Of a DNA stretch of 36,725 nucleotides, positions 23,846 through 32,273 are shown piece after piece. The notes under the pieces were generated by a model. It saw only the letters and a program-made list of their open reading frames with translations, had not been told where the DNA came from and searched no databases. The DNA lies in the NCBI GenBank assembly GCA_017882145.1, contig JADGQB010000009.1, positions 1 to 36,725 on the forward strand, written 5' to 3'. The DNA comes from Anaerolineales bacterium. Its GTDB lineage: Bacteria > Chloroflexota > Anaerolineae > Anaerolineales > Villigracilaceae. The position numbers and the translations under genes were made by a program. Numbering within the stretch: the stretch's first letter is position 1; every line of letters starts with the position of its first letter.

Positions 23846-25047
23846 TGTTGCCTCTTGCACATCGAATGGATCTATTTGCCGAACATTTCTTCGCCGGGTT
23901 GAGCGTTCGACTGGCTGCCCTTCGCTCCCAGGGTATCGACATCATCCGCCTGGATGAAGGAGCGCCGGACCTGCCGCCCGCGCCCCATATCATTGAAGCA
24001 TTGGTCCGCTCTGCAAGGCAGCCAGATGCGCACAGCTACCAACCGGCTGCAGGCATTCCAGTGCTGCGCCAGGCGTGGGCTGAAATGTATCAACGGATAT
24101 ATGGAGTGAAGGTTGACCCCGACCGTGAAGTGCTGCCATTGATCGGCTCGAAGGAAGGCATTGTTCACCTGCCTCTGGCTTTCATCAACCCGGGGGATGT
24201 GGTGTTGGTGCCTAATCCAGGCTATGTTACTTATACACGTGGGACCCGCCTGGCTGGTGGCGAACCGTATTATCTGGCTTTGCAGCCGGAGCGGGATTTC
24301 CTGCCTGACCTGGAGGCAGTTCCGGAAGAGATCCTGGGAAGGGCTAAATTGCTTTGGCTCAACTACCCAAACAATCCAACCTCGGCTACAGCCAGCCTGG
24401 AATTCTTTGCGGCAGTGGTGGCATTTGCCCAACGCCATAAACTGATCGTATGTCATGATGCTGCCTATGCCCAGATAACTTTTGACGGCTACCGCGCTCC
24501 CAGCCTGCTTGAACTGCCCGGCGCCAGGGAGGTTTGCGTAGAATTTAATACACTCTCCAAATCGCATAACATGGCGGGTTGGCGCGTGGCTGCTTTGATC
24601 GGTAACGCTGAAGTAATCAAAGCCATGTACAGATTGAAGACGAACCTTGACAGCGGTCATTTCAGGCCAGTGATGGAGGCGGCGGTGGCGGCGATGACGG
24701 GTGATCAATCCTGGCTGCAAACTCGTAATGAGATCTACCGGCAGCGGCGGGATGTGGTCCTGCAGACCCTGCACCGACTGGGTTGGAAGGCGAACATGCC
24801 ACGTGCTTCATTGTACGTATGGTTCGCCGTTCCGGACGGCCAAACCTCGGCGGATTTCACCAACCGACTGCTAGAACAGGCACATGTCAGCCTTACCCCT
24901 GGATCGATTTTTGGCTCCGGTGGCGAAGGGTATGTCCGGCTGTCGCTTACCGCGCCGACTGAACGGGTACAGGAAGCCATGCTGGGTCTGGAAAAGTATT
25001 TCGTGAACACTCCTGAAAACCAGGGGTTTCACTCAAACAAAGGATGA
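23845..25047 (+). CDS. PLP-dependent class I/II aminotransferase, probably for aromatic amino acids or prephenate
   Basis: The protein has 400 residues of fold type I. Visible marks are EGAPDLPP near the N-terminus, NYPNNPTSATA for PLP and substrate binding, HDAAYAQITFDG, and the PLP lysine in TLSKSHNMAGWR. The sequence resembles the aspartate, LL-diaminopimelate and aromatic aminotransferase group. Its place inside the aro operon, right where prephenate, hydroxyphenylpyruvate and phenylpyruvate need amination, suggests that role. Substrate preference cannot be settled from sequence. TAATG overlap with aroE, and 3 bases to aroC. Confidence 0.85.
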   Translation: MLPLAHRMDLFAEHFFAGLSVRLAALRSQGIDIIRLDEGAPDLPPAPHIIEALVRSARQPDAHSYQPAAGIPVLRQAWAEMYQRIYGVKVDPDREVLPLIGSKEGIVHLPLAFINPGDVVLVPNPGYVTYTRGTRLAGGEPYYLALQPERDFLPDLEAVPEEILGRAKLLWLNYPNNPTSATASLEFFAAVVAFAQRHKLIVCHDAAYAQITFDGYRAPSLLELPGAREVCVEFNTLSKSHNMAGWRVAALIGNAEVIKAMYRLKTNLDSGHFRPVMEAAVAAMTGDQSWLQTRNEIYRQRRDVVLQTLHRLGWKANMPRASLYVWFAVPDGQTSADFTNRLLEQAHVSLTPGSIFGSGGEGYVRLSLTAPTERVQEAMLGLEKYFVNTPENQGFHSNKG

Positions 25048-25050
25048 ATT

Positions 25051-26235
25051 ATGAGAATGATCACGTCTGGTGAATCCCATGGTCCGGCGCTGGTAACCAT
25101 CCTCGAAGGACTGCCGGCTGGCTTAGCTCTGGATCAGGGGATCATCAACCACGAGCTTGCGCGCCGCCAGCGTGGAATTGGGGCAGGCCCGCGCATGCGG
25201 ATCGAGCAGGATGAGGCCCGGATATTAGGCGGGGTGATGGGTGGCGTAACGACCGGCGCGCCATTGGCCATTTTGATCCCAAACCGGGACCATAAAAAAT
25301 GGCAGGGGAAAGCAGTAGAACCGCTTACGGTACCGCGTCCGGGCCATGCTGACCTGGCAACTGCCATCAAATATGGATATCGGGATCTGCGTCCGGGGCT
25401 TGAACGCGCCTCCGCCCGGGAGACGGCGGCCCGGGTTGCGGCTGGGGCGGTCTGCAAGCATTTACTCTCACAGTTTGGCATGATCGTGGGGGGATACGTA
25501 ACTGCAGTCGGTGAAATATCAGTGAATGTAGGGGAAATGCCTTATTCAGAGCGAATAGCGCGTGCTGAGGCGAACGCTGTACGCTGTCCTGATCCCGTGT
25601 CTGAAAATGCAATTGATGCGCTGATTCGCCAGGCCATTACCGGCAAGGATACTTTGGGGGGGATCATCGAGGTTCTTGCTTTGGAGGTCCCGGCTGGCTT
25701 GGGTTCCAATTCCCAGTGGGACCAGAGGCTGGATGCCCGGCTGGGAGCGGCGGTACTCAGCATCCAGTCTGTCAAAGGGATTGAACTTGGATCTGCTTTT
25801 GAAAATGCACACATTCCCGGAACACATGCGCATGACCCCATCCGGCTGGAGTCCGCCAACGGAGAACTTATCCGCCCGACAGACCGCTCGGGAGGCCTGG
25901 AAGGCGGCATCACCACCGGACAACCGCTGATCGTGCGGGCTGCGTTGAAACCCATCGCCACCACCCTCACTCCTCAGAACTCAGTAGACCTAGCTACTGG
26001 CCTGGAAGTGCCAACCGGCTACGAACGCTCCGATTTCTGTCATGTTCCGCGCGCCGTACCGGTGGTGGAGGCCATGGTCGCTCTGGTGCTGGCAGAGGCC
26101 CTGCTCGAAAAGCTCGGTGGTGATTCCATGGCTGATCTGCTTCTGCGCTACAAGACTTTGCGACGGGCGCGGCTATCTGATCTGCCTATGGATGGAACTC
26201 CCCACGTCTTTTGGCCTGCAGGAGGCAGTCAATGA
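25051..26235 (+). CDS. aroC: Chorismate synthase
   Basis: The enzyme makes chorismate from EPSP, using reduced FMN as a helper. The 394-residue protein begins MRMITSGESHGPALV, with the usual N-terminal signature. Then follow RRQRGIGAGPRMRIEQDE, RPGLERASARETAARVAAGAV with the conserved Arg/Ser cluster, SGGLEGGITTGQP, and ERSDFCHVPRAVPVVEAMVA near the end. Length is typical. AAAGGATGAATT precedes the ATG. The stop overlaps the aroKB start by four bases. Confidence 0.95.
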   Translation: MRMITSGESHGPALVTILEGLPAGLALDQGIINHELARRQRGIGAGPRMRIEQDEARILGGVMGGVTTGAPLAILIPNRDHKKWQGKAVEPLTVPRPGHADLATAIKYGYRDLRPGLERASARETAARVAAGAVCKHLLSQFGMIVGGYVTAVGEISVNVGEMPYSERIARAEANAVRCPDPVSENAIDALIRQAITGKDTLGGIIEVLALEVPAGLGSNSQWDQRLDARLGAAVLSIQSVKGIELGSAFENAHIPGTHAHDPIRLESANGELIRPTDRSGGLEGGITTGQPLIVRAALKPIATTLTPQNSVDLATGLEVPTGYERSDFCHVPRAVPVVEAMVALVLAEALLEKLGGDSMADLLLRYKTLRRARLSDLPMDGTPHVFWPAGGSQ

Positions 26236-27830
26236 CAGCTTCGTTGATCTTTCTGTATGGCCCGCCTGGCTCCGGGAAGAGCACGGTCGGCAGGATCCTG
26301 GCCGAAAACCTCAAAATCCCTTTCCATGACCTGGATGTGGAAATAGAAAATGCTTCGGGCTGCAGCGTTGTGCAGATTTTTGCTGAGCAGGGAGAAAGTG
26401 GTTTTCGGGCTTTGGAGCACCAGGTTATCGAACCGTTGTTTTCCCTGGGGACAGGTGTTATCGCCTTGGGTGGAGGTTCCCTGACCAACCCGGCGGTGCG
26501 GGCGCTCGTAGAGGCCAAAGGGTCAATCGTGTGTCTGCATGCAGTTCCCGAGGTTTTATTGCTCCGACTGCAACCGGATCAGGAAAAACGACCATTACTG
26601 GCGGGAAAAGCAGCTCAACGACTGGCTGATCTGCTAGCTCAACGCGGGGAACATTATGCCTCTTTCCCGGTTCAACTCGATACCACGCAGCTCGATCCCA
26701 CCCAGGCCGCCTGGGAAATCCAAATATTGCTTGGCAGGTTTCACATAAAGAATTCCAACCCACCTTATGAGATCTGCATCCAACCCGGCGGGCTGGGTAC
26801 TCTCGGACAGGAGTTATCCGGGCGGGGTCTTCACGGACCATTTGCAATAGTTGCCGATTCCAATACCGCTCCGCTGTATGCCCGCCGTGTGGCTGCTTCA
26901 CTGGATCAGGCTGAATTTTTGCATAGCCTAATGGTCATTCCGGCCGGCGAGACGAGTAAGACGCTGACCTCTGCTCAAAAGCTTTGGGAGAATTTTCTGG
27001 ATGCCGGTCTGGAACGCGACAGCACCGTGATCGCCCTGGGCGGGGGAGTGGTCGGTGACCTGGCTGGTTTTGCCGCCTCCACTTATATGCGCGGGATTCA
27101 ATGGGTGGATGTACCGACCACGCTCCTGGCAATGGTAGATTCCTCGTTGGGAGGAAAAACCGGTGTTGATATCCCGCGCGGCAAGAACCTGGTCGGCGCT
27201 TTTCATCCACCCTCTTTTGTGCTTGTCGATCCGGAGCTGCTGGCAACCCTGCCGGAGGTTGAGTTCCGCTCCGGACTGGCGGAGGTGGTCAAGCATGGCA
27301 TCATTGCAGATCCAGGGCTGCTGAAGTTGTGTTCAGCTTTCAAATCCCCCCACGATCAAGCCTTGCCCGCACGTGGGGATCCGTCAGATTGGGATGTGCA
27401 GGACCTTCTCAGGCTTGTATCACGCGCCATGGCAGTCAAGGTTGGCATCATCGAAGCTGATCCGTACGAGAAAGGCGAGCGCGCGGCCCTTAACCTGGGA
27501 CACACCATAGGTCATGCAATGGAACAGGTTTCAGGCTTTTCCATCCGCCATGGCGAGGCGGTCGCCATCGGGATGGTGGTGGAGGCCCGGCTGGCCGAGC
27601 ACCTGGGCCTGGCCGAAACAGGTCTTTCGCGTCAAATTGCAACTCTGTTGGCAGATTTAGGTTTACCCGCAGAAATACCAGGCAACTTGGACCCCAAAAC
27701 CATCCAGACTGCAATCCGTGTGGATAAGAAAAAGAAACAAGGAATCGTACGGTTTGCCTTGCCGACCCGGATTGGAAGTGTGCGAATTGGCGTGGATGTG
27801 CCAGATGATGTTCTGGTTTCTGAAATATAA
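26232..27830 (+). CDS. aroKB: Shikimate kinase-3-dehydroquinate synthase fusion
   Basis: One 532-residue chain carries two pathway enzymes. The N-terminal shikimate kinase (about 1-170) has the P-loop GPPGSGKSTVG (10-20), the shikimate-binding Asp in LDVEIEN and GGGSL. The C-terminal dehydroquinate synthase (about 185-532) has IPAGETSKT, ALGGGVVGDLAGFAASTYMR, PTTLLAMVDSSLGGKTGVD, and the metal-binding Glu/His residues in EVVKHG and LNLGHTIGHA. The two activities are not consecutive steps (DHQS is step 2, SK step 5). The same fusion order is known from Thermotoga maritima. The start at 26232 (overlap with aroC stop) is chosen over 26211. Confidence 0.93.
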   Translation: MTASLIFLYGPPGSGKSTVGRILAENLKIPFHDLDVEIENASGCSVVQIFAEQGESGFRALEHQVIEPLFSLGTGVIALGGGSLTNPAVRALVEAKGSIVCLHAVPEVLLLRLQPDQEKRPLLAGKAAQRLADLLAQRGEHYASFPVQLDTTQLDPTQAAWEIQILLGRFHIKNSNPPYEICIQPGGLGTLGQELSGRGLHGPFAIVADSNTAPLYARRVAASLDQAEFLHSLMVIPAGETSKTLTSAQKLWENFLDAGLERDSTVIALGGGVVGDLAGFAASTYMRGIQWVDVPTTLLAMVDSSLGGKTGVDIPRGKNLVGAFHPPSFVLVDPELLATLPEVEFRSGLAEVVKHGIIADPGLLKLCSAFKSPHDQALPARGDPSDWDVQDLLRLVSRAMAVKVGIIEADPYEKGERAALNLGHTIGHAMEQVSGFSIRHGEAVAIGMVVEARLAEHLGLAETGLSRQIATLLADLGLPAEIPGNLDPKTIQTAIRVDKKKKQGIVRFALPTRIGSVRIGVDVPDDVLVSEI

Positions 27831-27851
27831 CGGATACTGAGGAGACAACCC

Positions 27852-28283
27852 ATGAATGCAATTCTCATCCTGCATGGACCAAACCTGAACCTGCTCGGCA
27901 GCCGCGAGCCGGATGTGTACGGCGCGATGACGCTCGAAGAGATCAACATGAAGCTGGTCGAGTTGGGGAAATCATTTGGCACCGATGTGAAATGCGTGCA
28001 ATCAAACCACGAGGGCGTGTTGATCGATGCCTTGCATGAGGCGCGCGGTTGGGCAAACGGCGTGGTGTTCAACCCTGGCGGATATACTCATACCTCCATC
28101 GCTCTGCGGGACGCAATCGTAGCGATCGGAATCCCGGTGGTTGAGGTGCATCTTTCGAACGTATATGCGCGTGAGAAATTCCGGCATAACTCCATGATAT
28201 CGGCGGTTTGCAGAGGGAAAGTGGTCGGATTTGGATGGAATTCTTATCTGCTGGGTTTGAGGGCGCTCCTGGAAGCCGAGTAA
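27852..28283 (+). CDS. aroQ: 3-dehydroquinate dehydratase, type II
   Basis: The enzyme removes water from 3-dehydroquinate in step 3 of the pathway. The 143-residue protein is the small dodecameric type II form: ILHGPNLNLLGSREPDVYG with the catalytic Tyr, NPGGYTHTSIALRDAI, VEVHLSNVYAREKFRHNS with the active-site His/Arg. GAGGAGA lies before the ATG, 21 bases after the aroKB stop. With this gene the operon covers all seven steps to chorismate. It is the last gene of the operon; no clear terminator is visible in the 170 bases up to the convergent ytxH-like gene. Confidence 0.95.
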   Translation: MNAILILHGPNLNLLGSREPDVYGAMTLEEINMKLVELGKSFGTDVKCVQSNHEGVLIDALHEARGWANGVVFNPGGYTHTSIALRDAIVAIGIPVVEVHLSNVYAREKFRHNSMISAVCRGKVVGFGWNSYLLGLRALLEAE

Positions 28284-28455
28284 CTCCCCGCGTAAAAATA
28301 CACTGGCAGCTCAATCTTTCCGACGCGCCAACAAAAACCCATCCCACCGATTATTATTCAAGATACTACGCGACAATATTACCGGGTAAAAAATTGATTC
28401 GTACCCGGCCAAATGAGGAAGCTAATTTTAGTGAATATGATTGCCAGCGGCAGGT

Positions 28456-28824
28456 TCAGGCCGACTCAACCGCAGATTTTCCGGCATCAATCGCTTTGGA
28501 AACACGGTCCAACTGTTGAACGAGTTTTTCCTGACCAAGTTGCTTCAGTTCTCCGGCTTTCCCCGAAATTCCTGAGGAGAGTTTACCCGTTCCGGAACGA
28601 ACCTGTGCGACGGCTTTCTTTATATTTTTGGTAGTCTGATCACGCAGCCGGATGGTTTTGTTCTTTACCAAAGCGCGGGTCCGTTTCCCGGATTCGGGAG
28701 CAACGAACAACATGGTTGTCGCGCCAGCCAAGCCGCCGATCAATACACCTATTGCTACATATAAAGCGACATTCTTTAAAGCTGAATTCATCTTATTGGA
28801 TTGTACTTCCATTTTTTCTGCCAT
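28456..28824 (-). CDS. YtxH-domain protein (general stress type)
   Basis: The 122-residue protein has one N-terminal membrane helix (about 18-40: LYVAIGVLIGGLAGATTMLF) followed directly by APESGKRTR, the YtxH mark, and then a long amphipathic, Lys/Gln/Ala-rich helical tail. YtxH proteins belong to the general stress set in Bacillus, but their biochemical role is unknown. AAGGAGATGACAAG directly before the ATG is a strong ribosome site. A perfect 13 bp inverted repeat lies about 150 bases upstream, next to a likely promoter. It is transcribed alone toward the aro operon. Confidence 0.85.
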   Translation of the reverse strand: MAEKMEVQSNKMNSALKNVALYVAIGVLIGGLAGATTMLFVAPESGKRTRALVKNKTIRLRDQTTKNIKKAVAQVRSGTGKLSSGISGKAGELKQLGQEKLVQQLDRVSKAIDAGKSAVESA

Positions 28825-29149
28825 CTTGTCATCTCCTTAACTATATTTGGTATTCATACCTTTGGAAATGGTTGGTATCGGTTTGGTTGAAATCCAATAC
28901 CAGTGGCCTGCCCGCGCGATAGGAAACCGAAATTACTTTTTGATCGCCTTAGCATAACAGGCATACAATAATTTAATATGATAAATCTTATCATATTAAA
29001 CGATATTACTCTCTATTTGTTATGATGGAAATAACCCAGAAGTACGGGTGAGACGTCACTATTACCCAATGTATAACCGAATGATTCTGATCTCCTAAAT
29101 TAAACCCCCTTTTCAGGTACATTTTGCTATAAATATAGGCACTTTTAAA
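28825..29149. other. Intergenic region holding the ytxH promoter and a palindromic operator
   Basis: No supported coding frame is present. On the minus strand, TTTCCA (29026-29031) and TAATAT (29003-29008) with a 17-base gap make a possible promoter for the ytxH-like gene, directly ahead of the palindrome at 28972-29000. The rest, up to the DUF488 gene, is AT-rich without clear structure. Confidence 0.45.
28972..29000. promoter_or_regulatory. Perfect 13 bp inverted repeat, operator candidate
   Basis: TTTAATATGATAA and TTATCATATTAAA are exact reverse complements separated by ATC. The site lies just downstream of a possible -10 box for ytxH on the minus strand. Its core TTATCATATT is also found upstream of the sulfatase-like gene and of the transaldolase gene, suggesting one common DNA-binding regulator. 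Confidence 0.6.
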
Positions 29150-29677
29150 TCAGACAATCGCAGGATATGTAATCCTGAGCCCATCCACTTTGGCCCAGGG
29201 TGTGATCTTATGCCGCTTGCTGGATTTTTCGCTCAAAATATCTTCTACCTGCAGGTCACGGATTACCAGGGCATCGCCGATGAGAGAGCGGTGACAACGC
29301 CAGGGAACCGCTTCCGCACACATTATGACAGCCTGCTTTTCAGCAGCCAGTTGGATGAGCTGTGAAATGCCAGTTTCAAATTCCTGCGTTTGCATGTAAT
29401 CGGCGAAGCCACGAAAAGAAGAGTTCTTCCAGGCGGTATTGGTTGAGTCCTTGGATGTATGCCTCAAGCCTCCGAGGGCTTCCAGGCGGATATAGTCAAT
29501 GCCCTGCTGTTCCAGCTCAAATTTCAATTCATTCTCATTGAACTGGGGATTATGACGCGATTTGGGGATCGTACGTACATCGATCAATAATTCGATCTGA
29601 TAGGCTTGAAGGATCTTAATGAATTGATCGATAGGGTGTGTCGAGTGGCCGATCGTAAAAATTGTGTCGGGTTTCAT
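29150..29677 (-). CDS. DUF488 domain protein
   Basis: The protein has 175 residues from the chosen start. Clear family marks are FTIGHSTHPIDQFI at the N-terminus, LIDVRTIPKSRHNPQFN in the middle, RLEALGG, and the cysteine stretch VIMCAEAVPWRCHRSLI near the C-terminus. DUF488 proteins are widespread and of unknown biochemical role; the conserved Cys/His/Arg residues suggest a catalytic or metal site. AGGCAGG lies 5 bases before this ATG. An ATG 27 bases upstream (29704) is possible but lacks a ribosome site. Divergent from the UbiA gene. Confidence 0.88.
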   Translation of the reverse strand: MKPDTIFTIGHSTHPIDQFIKILQAYQIELLIDVRTIPKSRHNPQFNENELKFELEQQGIDYIRLEALGGLRHTSKDSTNTAWKNSSFRGFADYMQTQEFETGISQLIQLAAEKQAVIMCAEAVPWRCHRSLIGDALVIRDLQVEDILSEKSSKRHKITPWAKVDGLRITYPAIV

Positions 29678-29834
29678 GAACGCCTGCCTAGTTTCATGGA
29701 CCAAATTATTCGTGAAACAAGAATAAATATATCACTTTCAGAGTAAGAAAAATCGGTTTTTATCATTTCTTAATCTATAAGATTTATACTAGATCCTAAC
29801 GTGATGTGAACCGGTATGTAAAGGAGGATTTAAG

Positions 29835-30860
29835 ATGAATATCAATTTCAAAATGTGGCGGACGGCTGCCTGGCAGCTGGTAAAAATGGATGACAAGAAT
29901 AAATGGGACGCGCTGGATATCGTCTCAAAGTGGTTGATCGCCACCCGCTCAGGAGTGACAACCGTCACCATTTATTCCTGTATCATTGCGGGCATGTTGG
30001 CCTGGCGCGACCAAACCTTTGCCTGGTTGCCGTGGTTGATTGTGACAATCGGGTTATTCATCGCCCACGGCACCAATAACTTGCTCAACGATTATACCGA
30101 TTTCAGTCGGGGGATCGATAAAGACAACTATTTCCGAATTCAATATGGCGTTCATCCGCTGGTACAGGGTTTTTGGACAAAGGTCCAGCAACTACGCTGG
30201 TTCGCAGTCAGCGGTTTGCTGGCTACCCTATCCGGAGTCTACGCCCTTTTTTATACTCATTTCAACCCAGTAGTGATCGGATTGTTCGCCTTCGGTGCTT
30301 TGATGCTGCTTTTCTACACCTATCCGCTGAAATATTTCGCCCTCGGCGAGCTGGCCATCTTTCTAATCTGGGGACCAATCATGGTGGGGGGGGTATACCT
30401 TGTTCTTAGTCAGCACTGGAACTGGAATGTAGCCCTGGCAGCCATTCCATTTGGCTTGTGCGTGGCAAGCATCAATGTCGGCAAGCATATTGACAAGCGC
30501 CTGGAGGACAAGGCCAAAGGGGTCACAACTCTGCCGGTGCTGATCGGGGAAACGGCAGCACGGGTACTTAATATCACAGTTATTATCCTCGCGTATGCGA
30601 TCATCCTGTATCTGGTTTTTATTTCGCGCTTCTTCACCCCCGTGATGTTACTGGTCTTCCTGGCCTCCAAGGATGCCTGGAAAGCTATTTTGCGATTATC
30701 GAAACCTCGGCCAACCGAGGCGCCACAAGGTTATCCGATTTGGCCGCGCTGGTTCTCAACGGTATCTTTCGTCCACAATCGAAATTTCGGAAACCTGTTC
30801 TTACTGGGATTATTGGCCGACACCTTTCTGCGCGTGTTCCTGCCGCTCTTCTGGCATTAG
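29835..30860 (+). CDS. UbiA-family prenyltransferase
   Basis: This integral membrane protein of 341 residues has about eight to nine helices. Both Asp-rich motifs for the Mg-prenyl diphosphate are present: NNLLNDYTDFSRGID (about 95-109) and DKRLEDKAKGVTT (about 220-232). UbiA proteins attach a prenyl chain to an aromatic or polar acceptor in making menaquinone, hemes or lipids. The ND-Y-D first motif is nearest the MenA (dihydroxynaphthoate) group, but no menaquinone gene is adjacent, so the acceptor is left open. AAAGGAGGATTTAAG is an excellent ribosome site. The N-terminus is longer than usual (about 35 polar residues). Confidence 0.85.
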   Translation: MNINFKMWRTAAWQLVKMDDKNKWDALDIVSKWLIATRSGVTTVTIYSCIIAGMLAWRDQTFAWLPWLIVTIGLFIAHGTNNLLNDYTDFSRGIDKDNYFRIQYGVHPLVQGFWTKVQQLRWFAVSGLLATLSGVYALFYTHFNPVVIGLFAFGALMLLFYTYPLKYFALGELAIFLIWGPIMVGGVYLVLSQHWNWNVALAAIPFGLCVASINVGKHIDKRLEDKAKGVTTLPVLIGETAARVLNITVIILAYAIILYLVFISRFFTPVMLLVFLASKDAWKAILRLSKPRPTEAPQGYPIWPRWFSTVSFVHNRNFGNLFLLGLLADTFLRVFLPLFWH

Positions 30861-31051
30861 CCTCTTTCGGAAACTTCGCTCTGTTTTGATTTTGACCGTC
30901 CAGCCTCAGTGTGGGTTCGGCCCTGCCGCAGACTAACACAAGGCTGTGCGATTTAGTGAAATGATCGCTCGATGGATTGACCAGCTTTGCATAGGGCACG
31001 AATGGAGGAACGTTTCTTTTTCTGCCTAGTGTGCGGCTGCGAGAAAAGCTA

Positions 31052-31079
31052 TTGACATTGAAAAAAATACAATTATAAT
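31052..31079 (+). promoter_or_regulatory. Consensus promoter of the transaldolase gene
   Basis: TTGACA (31052-31057) and TATAAT (31074-31079) both match the sigma-70 consensus exactly, with a 16-base gap. Transcription would begin near 31086, inside the palindrome at 31080-31107. A promoter this strong combined with an overlapping palindrome is typical of a gene held down by a repressor. Confidence 0.8.
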
Positions 31080-31107
31080 AATATTTATCATATTTATGAG
31101 AAATATT
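31080..31107. promoter_or_regulatory. 28-base near-perfect palindrome over the transaldolase transcription start
   Basis: AATATTTATCATA and TATGAGAAATATT are reverse complements with one mismatch in 13, separated by TT. The site begins right after the -10 box and covers the likely transcription start. It contains the 10-mer TTATCATATT shared with the sites at 6536 and 28972-29000. A repressor-binding role is inferred. Confidence 0.6.
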
Positions 31108-31124
31108 GATGTAGTGAGGTGAGT

Positions 31125-32264
31125 ATGGGAAATCCCTTAATAGAACTCGAATCCTTCGGGCAAAGTATCTGGATGGATTTTTTACGGCGCAGCGCGATCG
31201 ATTCAGGTGAATTAAAACAGTTGATCGATCAGGACGGTGTTTCGGGAGTGACCTCCAACCCGTCTATTTTTGAAAAAGCCATCGCCGGGAGTCATGATTA
31301 TGACGAGGCTGTGCTAACTCTTGCACGACAAGGTAAATCCGTCCAAGAAATCTACGAAGCCTTGACAGTGGAAGATATCCAGCGCACTGCGGACCTCTTC
31401 CGACCGGTTTACGACCGCCTGGACGGCAAGGATGGTTTCGTCAGCCTGGAAGTCTCACCCACCCTGGCAGGAGATACGGCTGGAAGCATCCAGGAAGCCC
31501 ACCGGTTGTGGAAAAAGGTCGGACGCCCGAACCTGATGATCAAGATACCTGCAACCGAAGCAGGCTTGCCTGCGATCCGACAACTAATCGGGGAAGGCAT
31601 CAACGTAAATATAACGCTGCTTTTTGGGCTGCCGAGTTACCGACAGGTGGTGGATGCATACCTGGCAGGATTGGAAACACTTGCCGCACAAGGCAAACCG
31701 CTGGACCGGAGTGCCTCGGTCGCCAGTTTCTTCCTCAGCCGGATCGATACTCTGGCTGATCCGATCCTGAAGAAAATCCGCCTGGATGGCGGGCCGCGCG
31801 CGGAACTCGTTGCCGGTTTGTATGGGGAGTTGGCCATTGCAAGTGCAAAAGTGGCTTACCAGATCTATCAGGAAATATTTGCCCAGGATCGATTCAAAAA
31901 GCTGGCCCAAAAAGGTGCGCGCACCCAACGGCTGTTGTGGGCCAGCACCAGCACCAAGAATCCTGAATTCAGTGATGTCAAGTACGTTGAACCGCTGATT
32001 GGTCGGGATACGATCAACACCCTGCCGCTTGAAACCATTCATCTCTACCGCGACCACGGAAGCCCTGCACTCAGCCTGGAAGATAACGTGGAGCAAGCTT
32101 ACCAGAAGCTCGATCAACTCGGCCTTGCCGGGCTTGACATGAACTTCTTGACTAAACAATTGGAAGATGAGGGCGTGGAGAAATTCGAGAAAGCCTTCGA
32201 GACCTTGATGTCTGTTTTGGGAGAAAAGAGGGAGGCGGCGATGAAGAAAACAGTTGAAAGATAG
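31125..32264 (+). CDS. tal: Transaldolase
   Basis: The enzyme moves a dihydroxyacetone unit between sugar phosphates in the pentose phosphate pathway. The protein has 379 residues, the long form found in cyanobacteria, actinobacteria and Chloroflexota. Marks are QSIWMDFLRR at the N-terminus, GVTSNPSIFEKAI, the Schiff-base lysine in LMIKIPATEAGL, NVNITLLFG and RLLWASTSTKNP. The ATG at 31125 is preferred; a GTG two codons upstream is in frame. GAGGTG is the likely ribosome site. It supplies erythrose 4-phosphate, a DAHP synthase substrate, though it is not in the aro operon. Confidence 0.92.
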   Translation: MGNPLIELESFGQSIWMDFLRRSAIDSGELKQLIDQDGVSGVTSNPSIFEKAIAGSHDYDEAVLTLARQGKSVQEIYEALTVEDIQRTADLFRPVYDRLDGKDGFVSLEVSPTLAGDTAGSIQEAHRLWKKVGRPNLMIKIPATEAGLPAIRQLIGEGINVNITLLFGLPSYRQVVDAYLAGLETLAAQGKPLDRSASVASFFLSRIDTLADPILKKIRLDGGPRAELVAGLYGELAIASAKVAYQIYQEIFAQDRFKKLAQKGARTQRLLWASTSTKNPEFSDVKYVEPLIGRDTINTLPLETIHLYRDHGSPALSLEDNVEQAYQKLDQLGLAGLDMNFLTKQLEDEGVEKFEKAFETLMSVLGEKREAAMKKTVER

Positions 32265-32273
32265 GAAAAGATA

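Noticed and set aside
23872-24774. A 300-residue open frame on - opposite the aminotransferase
   Set aside because: It is antisense to a gene with intact PLP motifs, lacks a ribosome site and shows no recognisable domain.
26211-26231. Start of the aroKB fusion at 26211
   Set aside because: It adds seven residues inside aroC; the ATG at 26232 overlaps the aroC stop in the same way as its operon neighbours and places the P-loop at the normal distance.
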